From: JBDTNL01 sp039933785
GTDB taxonomy: Bacteria > Acidobacteriota > Thermoanaerobaculia > Multivoradales > JAGPDF01
Length of the DNA stretch: 64,000 bases
Direction: 5' to 3'
NCBI GenBank assembly: GCA_039933785.1
Contig: JBDTNL010000010.1
Span: forward strand, 10,190 to 74,189
Below are positions 17,070-25,395 of the stretch, piece after piece; within the stretch, counting starts at the first letter, position 1, and each line of letters begins with the position of its first letter. Below the pieces are notes generated by a model. The model was not told the origin of the DNA, searched no databases, and saw only the letters and a list, made by a program, of their open reading frames with translations. The translations under genes were made by a program, and so were the position numbers.

Positions 17070-17098
17070 ATCATAGGAATAGTTCATCATGGTGTCAA
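17070..17098 (-). promoter_or_regulatory. sigma-70-type promoter of tRNA-Leu(CAG)
   Basis: On the minus strand, TTGACA (17093-17098) and TATGAT (17070-17075) are separated by 17 bases, a near-perfect housekeeping promoter. The predicted start of transcription is a few bases before the tRNA 5' end at 17059. The -35 box lies inside the first codons of rnr, which is on the other strand. Confidence 0.8.
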
Positions 17099-19416
17099 AC
17101 AAGAAGCCCTCCGCAACACTTCCCGGCAATACCGGCGTGGCCGAATCGCGCGTGCTTGCGCAGCTCGCGGCGCGTGCGGCCCGGGGCGCTACGCTCGAGG
17201 ATCTGGCGACCATCCCGGGTCTCGCCGAGGAGAGCCGCGACCTGGAAACGGCTCTCGAGAGCCTGCAGAAGCAAGGCCTCGCCGTCGAATGGGCCGGTCG
17301 CTGGTATGCGGTGCGGTTAACCGAGTGGCTAGTCGGCACGATCGAGCTGCTCGACGGTGGCGACGCGCTGGTGCGCACAGGCGAGCGTCGCGAGGCGAGC
17401 TACTGGATTGGCCAGCGCCAGCTGAAGCATGCGGTCGACCGCGACCTGGTCCTGATCAAGCGGCTGAAAGGGCGCGGTGTCGAACGCGGCGTCGCACGAA
17501 CTGCATCACGCGGTTCGGCTCGAGGTGAACAGCTTCCTGAGGCCGCGGTGGTCAAGGTGCTGTCGAGCCGCTACCAACATGCGGTCGGAACCGTCGAGTT
17601 GCGTGATGGACGAGCGTTCCTGGTGCCGTACGACTCCAAGTTGACGCTCGAAATCGAGGTGCTGGAGGCCGGAGAGCTCGGAGCCGACGACTGGATAGTG
17701 GTGGCTTTACAACCCGCCGACCCCCGGATCAAAGGCCGACGAGCCAACATCGTGGAGCGCCTGGGTGCGCTCGAGCAACCGGGCACCGACGTGCGCGTTG
17801 TGTTGCGCCACTACGAGATCCCCGAGCCGTTCCCACCGGCGGTCGAGGAGAGTGCGGTCGGCTTACCGGCGGATCCGGCTCCAGAGCACTGGGCCGGTCG
17901 CTTGGACCTGCGGGCGGCGACGGTGGTGACAATCGACGGCGAGACCGCCCGCGATTTCGACGACGCCTTGTCGATCGATCGCCTGCCTGGCGGCGGTTGG
18001 CGGCTCGGCGTGCACATCGCCGACGTGGCCCACTACGTCCAGGAAGGCAGCGCCCTCGATCTCGAGGCCTACCGGCGCGGCACCAGCGTGTACTACCCGG
18101 AGCGCGCTGTCCCGATGTTGCCGGAAGGGATCTCGAACGGCCTGTGCTCTCTGCGACCGCAAGTCCCCCGCCTGGCGATGACCGCGATGCTCGAGCTCGA
18201 CGCCGCCGGCGAGGTGGTCACGCGGACCTTCGCCGAGTCGGTCATTCGCAGCACGCGACGCCTGACCTATACCGAGGTGCGCCGATTGCTGGATGAGCCC
18301 ACCGCAGCCGACGCCGCCGAGTATGGCGACGTGCTGGTGCGGCTTAAGGTGATGCGCGAGTTGATGCAGGTTCTGCTGCGGCGCCGCAACGAGCGTGGAT
18401 CGATCGACTTCGATCTCCCCGAGGGCGACGTCATCCTCGACACCGACGGCAACACAGTGGGCATTCGCGCCAGCGAGCGCAACGTCGCCCATCGGATCGT
18501 CGAGGAGTTCATGATCGCTGCCAACGAAGCGGTGGCGTTCACTCTCGAGACTAGTGACTGTCCGGCGCTCTACCGCGTGCACGATTCGCCGCTGCCGCTT
18601 CGCCTCGAGGAATTGCGTGAGGTGCTGCGGTCGCTGGGCCACGATCTGCCGGGCGAGTTGGAGACCCTTCACCCCTCGGCGTTTCAGAAGGTGCTCCGAG
18701 AGGTCGCCGGTCGGCCGGAGGAGGGCTTCATTACAGCCTTGGTCCTACGCTCCGTCCAGCGCGCCGTCTACACCCCCGAGTGCCGCGGTCACTACGCGCT
18801 GGCAGCGCGCTATTACACGCACTTCACCTCTCCGATTCGTCGCTACCCGGATTTGGTCGTGCATCGCCGCTTGAAAGCGCTTCTCCGCGGCACGGCGGAG
18901 AAGGATGCGGAGCGCTCCTTGCTGATCGAGCGCTTGCCGGTGATCGGCGAGCACTGTAGCGACACCGAGCGACGCGCAGAGCAATCGGAGCGCGATCTGT
19001 TGCAATGGAAGAAGGTGCGCTTCCTGGCGGCGCGAGTAGGGGAGACGTTCCCCGGCCGAGTGACGGGCGTGCAGGCCTTCGGTCTTTTCGTGCAGCTCGA
19101 CGATTGGTATGTCGACGGTTTGGTGCCGATTCGCACACTGGCCGATGACTTCTACATTCACCAGGCCGAGAACCACGCCCTGGTGGGGCAGGAGAATGGG
19201 CAGACCTTTCAGCTCGCGCAGCAGGTGCGCGTGGTGCTGGCCGGCGTGGACACGCGGCGGCGCGGCCTGCAGCTGAAGATCGAAGGGATGCCGGAGCCGC
19301 GGCGGTCGAGGCCGGAGGCCGGCGGCTTGGGAGCGGGGGAAGCGCGGGGCCCGCGAAACCGGGCCGGCGCGCCGCCGTCCACCAAGCGCAAGACGCGCTA
19401 CGATCGCAAACGATGA
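17089..19416 (+). CDS. rnr: ribonuclease R (3'-5' exoribonuclease)
   Basis: Processive RNase II-family enzyme that degrades structured RNA and takes part in rRNA and mRNA quality control. It has 775 residues. After an N-terminal winged-helix/cold-shock part (residues about 1-250), the RNB catalytic domain starts with TIDGETARDFDDALSI, which has the metal-binding Asp cluster (about residues 278-293), and contains YYPERAVPMLPEGISNGLCS and the tail block HFTSPIRRYPDLVVHR. An S1 domain follows (FPGRVTGVQAFGLFVQL, about residues 650-720). The C-terminus is basic and Gly/Arg-rich, as is common in RNase R. It overlaps der by four bases. Confidence 0.95.
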   Translation: MVSNKKPSATLPGNTGVAESRVLAQLAARAARGATLEDLATIPGLAEESRDLETALESLQKQGLAVEWAGRWYAVRLTEWLVGTIELLDGGDALVRTGERREASYWIGQRQLKHAVDRDLVLIKRLKGRGVERGVARTASRGSARGEQLPEAAVVKVLSSRYQHAVGTVELRDGRAFLVPYDSKLTLEIEVLEAGELGADDWIVVALQPADPRIKGRRANIVERLGALEQPGTDVRVVLRHYEIPEPFPPAVEESAVGLPADPAPEHWAGRLDLRAATVVTIDGETARDFDDALSIDRLPGGGWRLGVHIADVAHYVQEGSALDLEAYRRGTSVYYPERAVPMLPEGISNGLCSLRPQVPRLAMTAMLELDAAGEVVTRTFAESVIRSTRRLTYTEVRRLLDEPTAADAAEYGDVLVRLKVMRELMQVLLRRRNERGSIDFDLPEGDVILDTDGNTVGIRASERNVAHRIVEEFMIAANEAVAFTLETSDCPALYRVHDSPLPLRLEELREVLRSLGHDLPGELETLHPSAFQKVLREVAGRPEEGFITALVLRSVQRAVYTPECRGHYALAARYYTHFTSPIRRYPDLVVHRRLKALLRGTAEKDAERSLLIERLPVIGEHCSDTERRAEQSERDLLQWKKVRFLAARVGETFPGRVTGVQAFGLFVQLDDWYVDGLVPIRTLADDFYIHQAENHALVGQENGQTFQLAQQVRVVLAGVDTRRRGLQLKIEGMPEPRRSRPEAGGLGAGEARGPRNRAGAPPSTKRKTRYDRKR

Positions 19417-20711
19417 GCGTCACTCCCGTAGTCGCGATCGTTGGCCGTCCCAACGTCGGCAAGTCGACGCTGTTCAATCGACTGGTCGGGCGCAAGCAAT
19501 CCATCGTGCACGATCAGCCCGGGGTTACGCGAGACCGCATCGTGGGTGACGCATCGCTCGGCGAGGGGCGGGCGTTTCAGGTCATCGACACCGGCGGGCT
19601 GGTGCCTGGGGACGATCCCCTGGGGCTCTCGCTGCAAGTCGATATCGCGATCGACGAGAGCGATCTCTTGCTCTTTCTGGTCGACGGCAAGCAGGGCATC
19701 ACGGCTGCCGACGAACAGGTCTGGGCCTCGCTCAGGCCACGCAACAAGCCGACTTTCCTGGTGGTGAACAAGGCCGACACACGAGCTGCGGTGGCGAATT
19801 TCGGCGAGTTCTACGCGCTCGGCATCAAGACCCAGATTCTGGTCTCGGCCGAGCATGGAACGGGCATCGCCGAGCTGCGCGAAGCGATGGCGAGCGCGCT
19901 GCCCGAAGCCACTCGACCGGAGGTGGGAAACGCGCCGGCGATCGCGATCGTGGGCCGTCCCAACGTCGGCAAGTCGTCCTTGCTAAACCGTATCTCGGGC
20001 AGTCAGCGGTCGATCGTCTCGCCGACCGCCGGCACGACTCGCGACCCGGTGGATTCGCTGGTCGAACACGACGGTAAGTCCTATCTACTGATCGATACGG
20101 CGGGTATTCGCCGGCGCAGCAAGACCAGCGGCGAGCCCGAGGAGCTGGCGGTGCTTCTCGCGCGCCGTCAAGCCGAACGGGCGGAAATCTGTATCCTCAT
20201 GGTCGACGCGACCGACGGCATCCTCGCCTCCGACCTGACCATCGCCGGAATGTTGTGGGAGCTCGGCAAGGCCGCGGTCGTCGCGGTCAACAAATGGGAT
20301 CTGCTGGACGAGACACGGCGCGAGAAGCTTGACTTCTCCTATCCGAGATTGGCGGAAATCCTGGCCAACCCGGAACGGGTGAACATTTCAGCCTCGAGCG
20401 GGCGTTCGGTGGAGAAGCTCTTTCCGGCGATCGATCGAACCCTCGAAGGGTACCGGCGGACCCTGGGCACCGGAGAGGTCAATCGCCTGTTCGAGGATGC
20501 CCTGCTTCGGCATCGGCCCCCGTCGGAGAAGGGCAAGGCCTGGAAGCTCTTCTACGCCACGCAGGTGTCGAGCGGCCCGCCGACCTTCATGCTGTTCGCC
20601 AATCGCACCCTAAGCCGCCAGCACAGCTATCGGCGCTATCTCGAGAACGTGCTGCGCGACAATCTGGTGCTGCCCGGAGTGCCCATCCGATTGGTCATTC
20701 GACAGCGCTGA
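19413..20711 (+). CDS. der: ribosome biogenesis GTPase Der (EngA)
   Basis: Double-GTPase protein needed for 50S subunit assembly. It has 432 residues with two P-loops, GRPNVGKSTLFNR (about residues 10-22) and GRPNVGKSSLLNR (about residues 183-195), each followed by G3 (DTGG and DTAG) and G4 (NKAD and NKWD) motifs, and a C-terminal KH-like domain (residues about 350-432) for RNA binding. The start ATG overlaps the rnr stop, so both RNA-metabolism genes are probably coupled. Confidence 0.97.
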   Translation: MSVTPVVAIVGRPNVGKSTLFNRLVGRKQSIVHDQPGVTRDRIVGDASLGEGRAFQVIDTGGLVPGDDPLGLSLQVDIAIDESDLLLFLVDGKQGITAADEQVWASLRPRNKPTFLVVNKADTRAAVANFGEFYALGIKTQILVSAEHGTGIAELREAMASALPEATRPEVGNAPAIAIVGRPNVGKSSLLNRISGSQRSIVSPTAGTTRDPVDSLVEHDGKSYLLIDTAGIRRRSKTSGEPEELAVLLARRQAERAEICILMVDATDGILASDLTIAGMLWELGKAAVVAVNKWDLLDETRREKLDFSYPRLAEILANPERVNISASSGRSVEKLFPAIDRTLEGYRRTLGTGEVNRLFEDALLRHRPPSEKGKAWKLFYATQVSSGPPTFMLFANRTLSRQHSYRRYLENVLRDNLVLPGVPIRLVIRQR

Positions 20712-20731
20712 GCTTCCGCCTAATTTCCGTC

Positions 20732-20761
20732 TTGCCGCGCAGTCGGTCCTGCGCCTATACT
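20732..20761 (+). promoter_or_regulatory. sigma-70-type promoter upstream of the IHF/HU gene
   Basis: TTGCCG (20732-20737) and TATACT (20756-20761) are separated by 18 bases in the 120-base gap after der. It would give a leader of about 65 bases. The same -10 box and spacer length occur in the ribH and carD promoters. Confidence 0.65.
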
Positions 20762-20834
20762 TCATGCACTACTTTGTAGGTTTTACTTGAATGTTTGAGG
20801 GTGAAGACGGTCTCCCAAGGATGGCCTCCCTGCG

Positions 20835-21173
20835 ATGGCAAGTGCTGGCAAGGAAAAGGGTAAGCGTGGTTCCGGCAAGACCAAGGCCCACCTCGTCGAG
20901 GTGGTGTACGACCGTCATGGCGGCCTGACCAAAAGCGAGGCGAGCGAGATCGTGGAGGCGATTTTCACCACCGTGAAGTCCTCACTGGCCGAGGGTAGAA
21001 CGGTACGGATCAAGAACTTCGGCACCTTCCAGGTCACCAAGCGCCCGGGGCGAACCGGAGTGAATCCGGTGAGCGGCGAGAAGATGTTCATCCCGGCTCA
21101 CAAGGGCTTGTCCTTCCGGCCGGCGCGCAACCTCAAGCACAAAGTCGAACCCGCCGGACGTAAGAAGGGCTGA
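20835..21173 (+). CDS. ihfA: integration host factor / HU family DNA-bending protein
   Basis: Small nucleoid protein of 112 residues that binds and bends DNA as a dimer. The HU/IHF fold is visible from THAL-like AHLVEVVYDRHGGLTKSEA through VRIKNFGTFQV and the beta-arm region RPGRTGVNPVSGEKMFIP, with the conserved Pro of the arm tip in GVNPVSGE. The position directly before a MerR-type gene resembles the ihfA-merR pair of many Gram-negatives, so IHF alpha is likelier than HU. There is an extra basic N-terminus of about 15 residues (GKEKGKRGSGKTK). The nearest AAGGA is 14 bases upstream, rather far. Confidence 0.85.
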   Translation: MASAGKEKGKRGSGKTKAHLVEVVYDRHGGLTKSEASEIVEAIFTTVKSSLAEGRTVRIKNFGTFQVTKRPGRTGVNPVSGEKMFIPAHKGLSFRPARNLKHKVEPAGRKKG

Positions 21174-21646
21174 TGCAGCGTTCGGCCAAGCTCTACTACA
21201 AGATCGGCGAGGCCTGCAAAGAGCTCGATATCCAGCCGTACGTCCTGCGCTACTGGGAGACTGAGTTTCCCAGTCTGAGCCCGAGCAAGAGCAAGTCCGG
21301 GCAACGCGTCTACACCGACGGCGAAATCGAAGTCATCCGCCGGATCAAGCAGCTGCTCTACGACGAGGGCTACACGATCGCGGGCGCCAAGAAGAAGCTC
21401 GAGGGCGAGCTCGCCGGGATCCTCGAGCCGCTCGAGAACGCCGCGGCGCAAGCGCCAACCACGGGAGCCACCGTGGCCAAGCGCACTCGTTCGCGCTCGG
21501 GAGGCGGCACCGAAAACATGGCGCTGCCACTCGGAAATCCGTCGATCGCCAAGGCCTCGCGCGCCTGGCGGGACTCCGCGGAGCGCGCCCTGAACGAGGC
21601 GCGCGAAATCCTCGCCTTGTTGGACCGTCCTCGCCGCAAGAAGTAG
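21173..21646 (+). CDS. MerR family transcriptional regulator
   Basis: A 157-residue MerR-type regulator. The winged helix-turn-helix is YYKIGEACKELDIQPYVLRYWETEFPSL (given here as overlapping blocks, residues about 8-36), followed by GQRVYTDGEIEVIRRIKQLLYDEGYTI. The remaining part has a short helix and a basic linker, with no cysteine-rich effector domain, so the signal is unknown. Its start shares one base with the upstream stop (TGATG). This short MerR type next to ihfA is widely conserved but poorly understood. Confidence 0.85.
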   Translation: MQRSAKLYYKIGEACKELDIQPYVLRYWETEFPSLSPSKSKSGQRVYTDGEIEVIRRIKQLLYDEGYTIAGAKKKLEGELAGILEPLENAAAQAPTTGATVAKRTRSRSGGGTENMALPLGNPSIAKASRAWRDSAERALNEAREILALLDRPRRKK

Positions 21647-21660
21647 TCCCGCCCACCCTC

Positions 21661-22975
21661 ATGGCGGCCGCGACGCCTCAGGCGCCTTCGCCTTCGACAG
21701 CGAGCTCCATCCCGGGATTCATCCGCCGCCTGGGTGCCTTCGACGCCACCATGCTGGTGATGGGCGGCATCATTGGCTCTGGCATCTTCGCCAATCCCCA
21801 CGAGGTGGCTCTCGAGGTTTCGACTCCCGCGCTGATCCTCGGCGCCTGGATCGTTGGCGGTGTCGTTGCCTTGCTCGGTGCTCTGGTCTACGCCGAACTG
21901 GTGGCACGCCGCCCTGAGGTGGGCGGCCAATACGCCTACTTGCGCGAGGCCTTCCATCCGTCGGTCGCGTTTCTCTACGGCTGGGCTCTGCTCCTGGTCA
22001 CGCAGACCGGCGGGATGGCGGCGGTGGCGGTGATCTTCGCGCGATTCTTCCGCAGCCTCACTGGGGTGGCCTGGCCCGAGTGGACCATCGCGTTGACCGC
22101 CCTCCTACTCCTCACCGCGATCAATTGCCTGGGCGTGCGCGCGGGCAGCACGGTGCAGAGCGTCTTGATGGTGATGAAGATCGGCGCCGTGGTGGCGCTC
22201 ATCGCGTGCGGTCTTTGGTGGGCGCCCGCGGCGGCGCCGGCTCCGCATGTCGAAGGGCCCACTGGCCTCGCGCTGCTGACGGCCTTCGGCGCGGCTCTCG
22301 CTCCCGTGCTGTTCGCTTACGGCGGCTGGCAGACCGCGGGTTTCGTGTCCGGCGAGCTCAAGGATCCGCGGCGCGACATGCCGCGCGCGCTGCTTCTCGG
22401 AGTGGGTGGAGTGATCGTGCTGTATCTGGCGGTGAACTTCGTCTGCCTCCGCGTTCTCGGCGTGGCCGGGCTCCACCAGTCGAGCACTCCGGCCTCCGAC
22501 GTGATGAGGGCCGCTTTTGGTCCGCTCGGGGCGCGTTGGATCGAAGTTGGAATCACCATCTCGACGCTCGGCTTCTTGAGCCAGGGCATGCTGACCGCGC
22601 CCCGTGTGTATTACGCGATGGCGCGCGACGGGATGTTCTTCAAGAAGGTCGGAGAGTTGCACTCGCGATCGCACGTGCCGGTCGTCGCGACCGTGGTGCA
22701 GGGCGTGATGGCGATGGTGATCGCGGGGTGGGGTAGGTACTCCCAGATCCTCGCCTCGTCGCGATGCGGCCGCGCCCAACGCCGCGGTGCGGGGCTTCCG
22801 GGCCCCAGGCCATCCATGGACAACGGGTTTGTTTGCAGCTTCGTGTCTGCTGTTCGTGGCCAACATCCTGTACGAGAAACCGGTCGAAGCCGGGATCGGC
22901 CTGTTGATTGTGGTCGCCGGGTTGCCGGTGTACGCCTTCTGGCGCTGGCGCGGCCGTTGGCGTGAAACGGATTGA
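21661..22975 (+). pseudogene. APC-family amino acid permease, interrupted by an internal deletion/frameshift
   Basis: The N-terminal 355 residues are a normal APC-superfamily transporter (MLVMGGIIGSGIFANP in helix 1, GGQYAYLREAF, FAYGGWQTAGFVSGELKDPRRD), with about ten helices. After VIAGWGRYSQIL (about position 22752) the frame goes into sequence without family likeness. The expected C-terminal part resumes in another frame at about 22757 with RRDAAAPNAAVRGFRAPGHPW and two more helices up to 22975. Homologues have one further helix of about 25 residues (usually ending FFGLTA-like) between these blocks, so roughly 75 bases plus a frame shift seem lost. It is either a real decaying gene or an assembly error. 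The substrate is unknown. Confidence 0.8.
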
Positions 22976-23166
22976 AGTGGGGGGCATTTGTTCAAACTGC
23001 AGCCCGTCTGACCCTCCAGTCGCCAGTCTCGCCTGACAGGAGAAGGCGGATGTCTCGTGTGAGCCTCGAAAGCTCAGTGGCACGATCCGTGCGTTGTTCC
23101 CAAGCACCGGTGCATGGAGCATCGCGCTTCGTGTTCCAAACCACGCTTGCCGACAAGGAGTACCCA

Positions 23167-23673
23167 ATGAACTACTTCCAAAAGATTGCAAACCCGCGCC
23201 GGGCGCTGTGGGTCATGGCGATCGCGCTGGCGATCGGCGTGTCCTGCCACGGCGGCGACTCGGACACGACCCCGGCCGGCGGATCCCTGGCCCAAGTTGA
23301 AATGGGAGCCTCGAGCGGAACCGTTCACTCAGGCGACGCAATCAACATCGACATCAAGGGGCGCAACCTCGGATTCTCTGTCCTTCATTCGGTTCGGATC
23401 CATGTGACCCTGGCTTCACCCCTGGTCGTCGACCGCGTCGACGTCACCGGCGGAACCGGGACCGCAACCTTCTCCAACAGCGCCGGAGCCACCGTCGACT
23501 ACAGCTTTCCGACCATCGACAAGAACTCCCAATCGACCGGCACGATCCATGTGCATGGAACTCTCGCCTCCGGCCAGACCAGCGTCTCGGCGCATGTGAC
23601 GGCGGAGATGACTTCGGATGAGGTGCACTCGGGGGATGCGGTGGCGAGCATCAACCTCGTCATTCAGCAGTAG
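23167..23673 (+). CDS. small secreted or lipid-anchored protein of unknown function
   Basis: A 168-residue exported protein. The ATG at 23167 has AAGGAG at 23155-23160 and is followed by a signal sequence (RRALWVMAIALAIGVSC). The Cys after GVS may be lipidated, although the residue at -3 is Gly, so the lipobox is weak. An alternative in-frame ATG at 23050 also has a good AGGAG but would bury the signal peptide. The mature part is Ser/Thr/Gly-rich and looks like one beta-sandwich domain, similar in texture to cohesin or DUF11 domains. The hexapeptide VHSGDA occurs twice, near both ends of the domain. I do not recognise the family. Confidence 0.6.
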   Translation: MNYFQKIANPRRALWVMAIALAIGVSCHGGDSDTTPAGGSLAQVEMGASSGTVHSGDAINIDIKGRNLGFSVLHSVRIHVTLASPLVVDRVDVTGGTGTATFSNSAGATVDYSFPTIDKNSQSTGTIHVHGTLASGQTSVSAHVTAEMTSDEVHSGDAVASINLVIQQ

Positions 23674-23783
23674 CGCGTACCGCTCTGATCGAGGGTCACA
23701 ACGTCGGGAGCCTCCTCGCAAGCTCCGGCTCCAGACAGTGTGCTCGGCCTCGAAGGCAACGATGTGGGAGTAGGGGGGTAAGT

Positions 23784-23860
23784 TGGTCGGGACGCCGGGA
23801 TTTGAACCCGGGACCCCCTGAACCCCATTCAGGTACGCTACCAGGCTGCGCCACGTCCCG
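23784..23860 (-). tRNA. tRNA-Pro(GGG)
   Basis: Minus-strand cloverleaf of 77 bases with the encoded CCA. The acceptor stem is CGGGACG with CGTCCCG, the T-loop is GGTTCAAAT, and the anticodon loop ATGGGGT gives anticodon GGG (23824-23826), which reads CCC and CCU proline codons. Confidence 0.95.
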
Positions 23861-23872
23861 ACCGAGCCGCGG

Positions 23873-23900
23873 ATCGTAGCACAAGAAAAATCGTCGTCAG
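23873..23900 (-). promoter_or_regulatory. likely promoter of tRNA-Pro(GGG)
   Basis: On the minus strand, CTGACG (23895-23900) and TACGAT (23873-23878) are separated by 16 bases and end 12 bases before the tRNA. It is a fair but not strong sigma-70 match. Confidence 0.45.
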
Positions 23901-23956
23901 TGAGGCAGCAGTCGGGCGCGGACGACTTCGTCGTCGCTTCGACGGAAAGGTTGCGC

Positions 23957-24664
23957 ATGTCGGTGAAGCGAGGTCTAGCAGTGATCAGCGGAGCGGGTTC
24001 GGGACTGGGCCGCGAGATCGCGATCGCGCTCGGCAAGCGCCGGCACGCGGTGGCCCTTCTCGGCCGGCATCGTGCGACGCTCGAGCCGGTGCTCGAGCTC
24101 GCGGGCGGCGTCGGCATGGTTTACGAATGTGATGTGCGAGACGCGGCGAGCATCGAGAGGGCGGCAAAGTCGGCGCTCGGCGCGTTCGGATCTCCCGAGG
24201 TGGTTATCCCCGCGGCTGGCCTGGCGCTCATCGCTCCGCTCGAAGAAACCAGCGCGGACGATTTCGATTCGATCTTGGAGACCAATCTGCGCGGAGTGTT
24301 TCTCCTGGCTCGAGCCTTCCTGCCGGCGATGCGGCAGCGCGAGCGGTCCTGGTTGATCGGCATTCTCTCGGTCGCGGCGCGACGCGGATTTCCTGGGTGG
24401 TCGGCGTACTGCGCCAGCAAGTGGGGCCTGGCGGGGCTCTTGGCTGCGCTCCGCGAGGAAGTCCGCGGTACCGGCGTGCGGATTTCGGCGGTGTATCCAG
24501 GAGCGACAGCGACAGCGCTGTGGGACGGGCTGCCCGGCGAATGGAACCGGTCCGCCATGCTCTCGGTGGCGGAGGTGGCGCGGGCGGTCTGCTTCGTGCT
24601 CGACGCGCCCGACTCGGCCGCGGTCGAGGAGGTCGTCGTGAGTCCCGCCGGCGGGGATCTCTGA
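23957..24664 (+). CDS. SDR family oxidoreductase
   Basis: Short-chain dehydrogenase of 235 residues from the ATG at 23957, which has GAAAGG seven bases upstream. The cofactor motif is SGAGSGLGREIA (about residues 10-21), and the catalytic residues are ILSVAARRGFPGWSAYCASKWG (Ser, Tyr and Lys at about residues 138-156). After these comes SAVYPGATATALWDGLPGEW, typical of the classical SDR group, close to YdfG/sepiapterin-reductase-like enzymes. The usual N-A-G motif is replaced by PAAG. The substrate cannot be inferred. It stands alone between tRNA-Pro and the ribH promoter. Confidence 0.8.
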   Translation: MSVKRGLAVISGAGSGLGREIAIALGKRRHAVALLGRHRATLEPVLELAGGVGMVYECDVRDAASIERAAKSALGAFGSPEVVIPAAGLALIAPLEETSADDFDSILETNLRGVFLLARAFLPAMRQRERSWLIGILSVAARRGFPGWSAYCASKWGLAGLLAALREEVRGTGVRISAVYPGATATALWDGLPGEWNRSAMLSVAEVARAVCFVLDAPDSAAVEEVVVSPAGGDL

Positions 24665-24696
24665 GCCGCTGACCGGCGGCGCGGGTCTCCATTCGT

Positions 24697-24726
24697 TTGA
24701 CTTGAGGAGGCTCAGAACCCTATACT
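24697..24726 (+). promoter_or_regulatory. sigma-70-type promoter of the ribH operon
   Basis: TTGACT (24697-24702) and TATACT (24721-24726) with an 18-base spacer lie in the gap before ribH. Transcription would start about 28 bases before the ribH ATG, so there is no room for an FMN riboswitch. Confidence 0.75.
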
Positions 24727-24761
24727 TGCGGGTTCGAGTGCAGGGCCTTAAGGACCTAAAA

Positions 24762-25367
24762 ATGAGCGAGATACGAGAGATTTCCGGGACGCTCGGCGGA
24801 GCCGGAAGGCGCTTCGCCGTAGTGGCTTCCCGGTTCAACGAGCGGGTAGTCGACGGACTGTTGACGGGCGCCGTGGACTCCCTGCGCCGGTATGGCGTGG
24901 CTGCCGAGGACGTCCAGGTGGTGCGTGTTCCAGGAGCCTGGGAAATCCCGTTGGCGCTCGAAGAATTGGCGCGGGCGGGCGGGTGGGACGGCCTGGTGGC
25001 CCTGGGTGCGGTCATCCGCGGTGAGACCGCGCACTTCGACTACATCTGCGCCGAGTGCAGCCGCGGCATCGCCGCGGTCGGCGAGCGGCACCAGTTGCCG
25101 GTGGGCTTCGGGCTCCTCACTTGCGAGACGACTGAGCAAGCCGAGGCACGCAGTGGTGCTACCGCCGGGAACAAGGGCCGCGAGGCCGCCGAGGCGACGC
25201 TCGAAATGGCGACTCTTCTGAGCCGGCTGCGCGGCGAGCAGCGCACTTTTGAGCAAGGCGATGCCGGCGGGCCGGTCGAACGTGTTGATCACAAGGGGCA
25301 CCCGGGGCACGCGGGGCACGCTCGGGGCCCGCGCAGCGTCACTCCAGCCCCCGGTTCGCGCACCTGA
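24762..25367 (+). CDS. ribH: 6,7-dimethyl-8-ribityllumazine synthase
   Basis: Lumazine synthase joins the pyrimidine intermediate with dihydroxybutanone phosphate in riboflavin synthesis. The ATG at 24762 has AAGGA seven bases upstream. Motifs: VVASRFNERVVDGLL (about residues 19-33), VPGAWEIPLALEE, ALGAVIRGETAHFDYIC with the catalytic His (about residues 80-96), and FGLLTCETTEQAEAR. The usual protein ends near residue 155; here a tail of about 45 residues follows, with the tripeptide run GHPGHAGHA. The tail is encoded just before nusB, and ribH-nusB adjacency is common in bacteria. Confidence 0.93.
   Translation: MSEIREISGTLGGAGRRFAVVASRFNERVVDGLLTGAVDSLRRYGVAAEDVQVVRVPGAWEIPLALEELARAGGWDGLVALGAVIRGETAHFDYICAECSRGIAAVGERHQLPVGFGLLTCETTEQAEARSGATAGNKGREAAEATLEMATLLSRLRGEQRTFEQGDAGGPVERVDHKGHPGHAGHARGPRSVTPAPGSRT
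25295..25321 (+). repeat. three-copy 9-base tandem repeat in the 3' end of ribH
   Basis: GGGGCACCC is followed by two copies of GGGGCACGC in direct tandem. In the ribH frame it encodes Gly-His-Pro, Gly-His-Ala, Gly-His-Ala. A slippage origin is likely. Confidence 0.7.
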
Positions 25368-25395
25368 AGCTGCCGCGGATGGTGGAGATCCAACG

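Noticed and set aside
22787..22975. Separate small gene after the permease
   Set aside because: Its protein is the expected C-terminal end of the APC permease in another frame, so it is treated as part of the broken gene.
23050..23166. Earlier in-frame start for the secreted protein at 23050, with a good ribosome binding site
   Set aside because: It would add about 39 residues in front of a clear signal sequence; the 23167 start also has AAGGAG and fits export.
23707..23732. Inverted repeat GGAGCC/GGCTCC downstream of tRNA-Pro as a terminator
   Set aside because: The stem is only 6 bp with a 14-base loop and no T-run follows on either strand.
24727..24761. FMN riboswitch before ribH
   Set aside because: The leader predicted from the promoter is under 40 bases, too short for an FMN aptamer, and no conserved aptamer blocks are seen.
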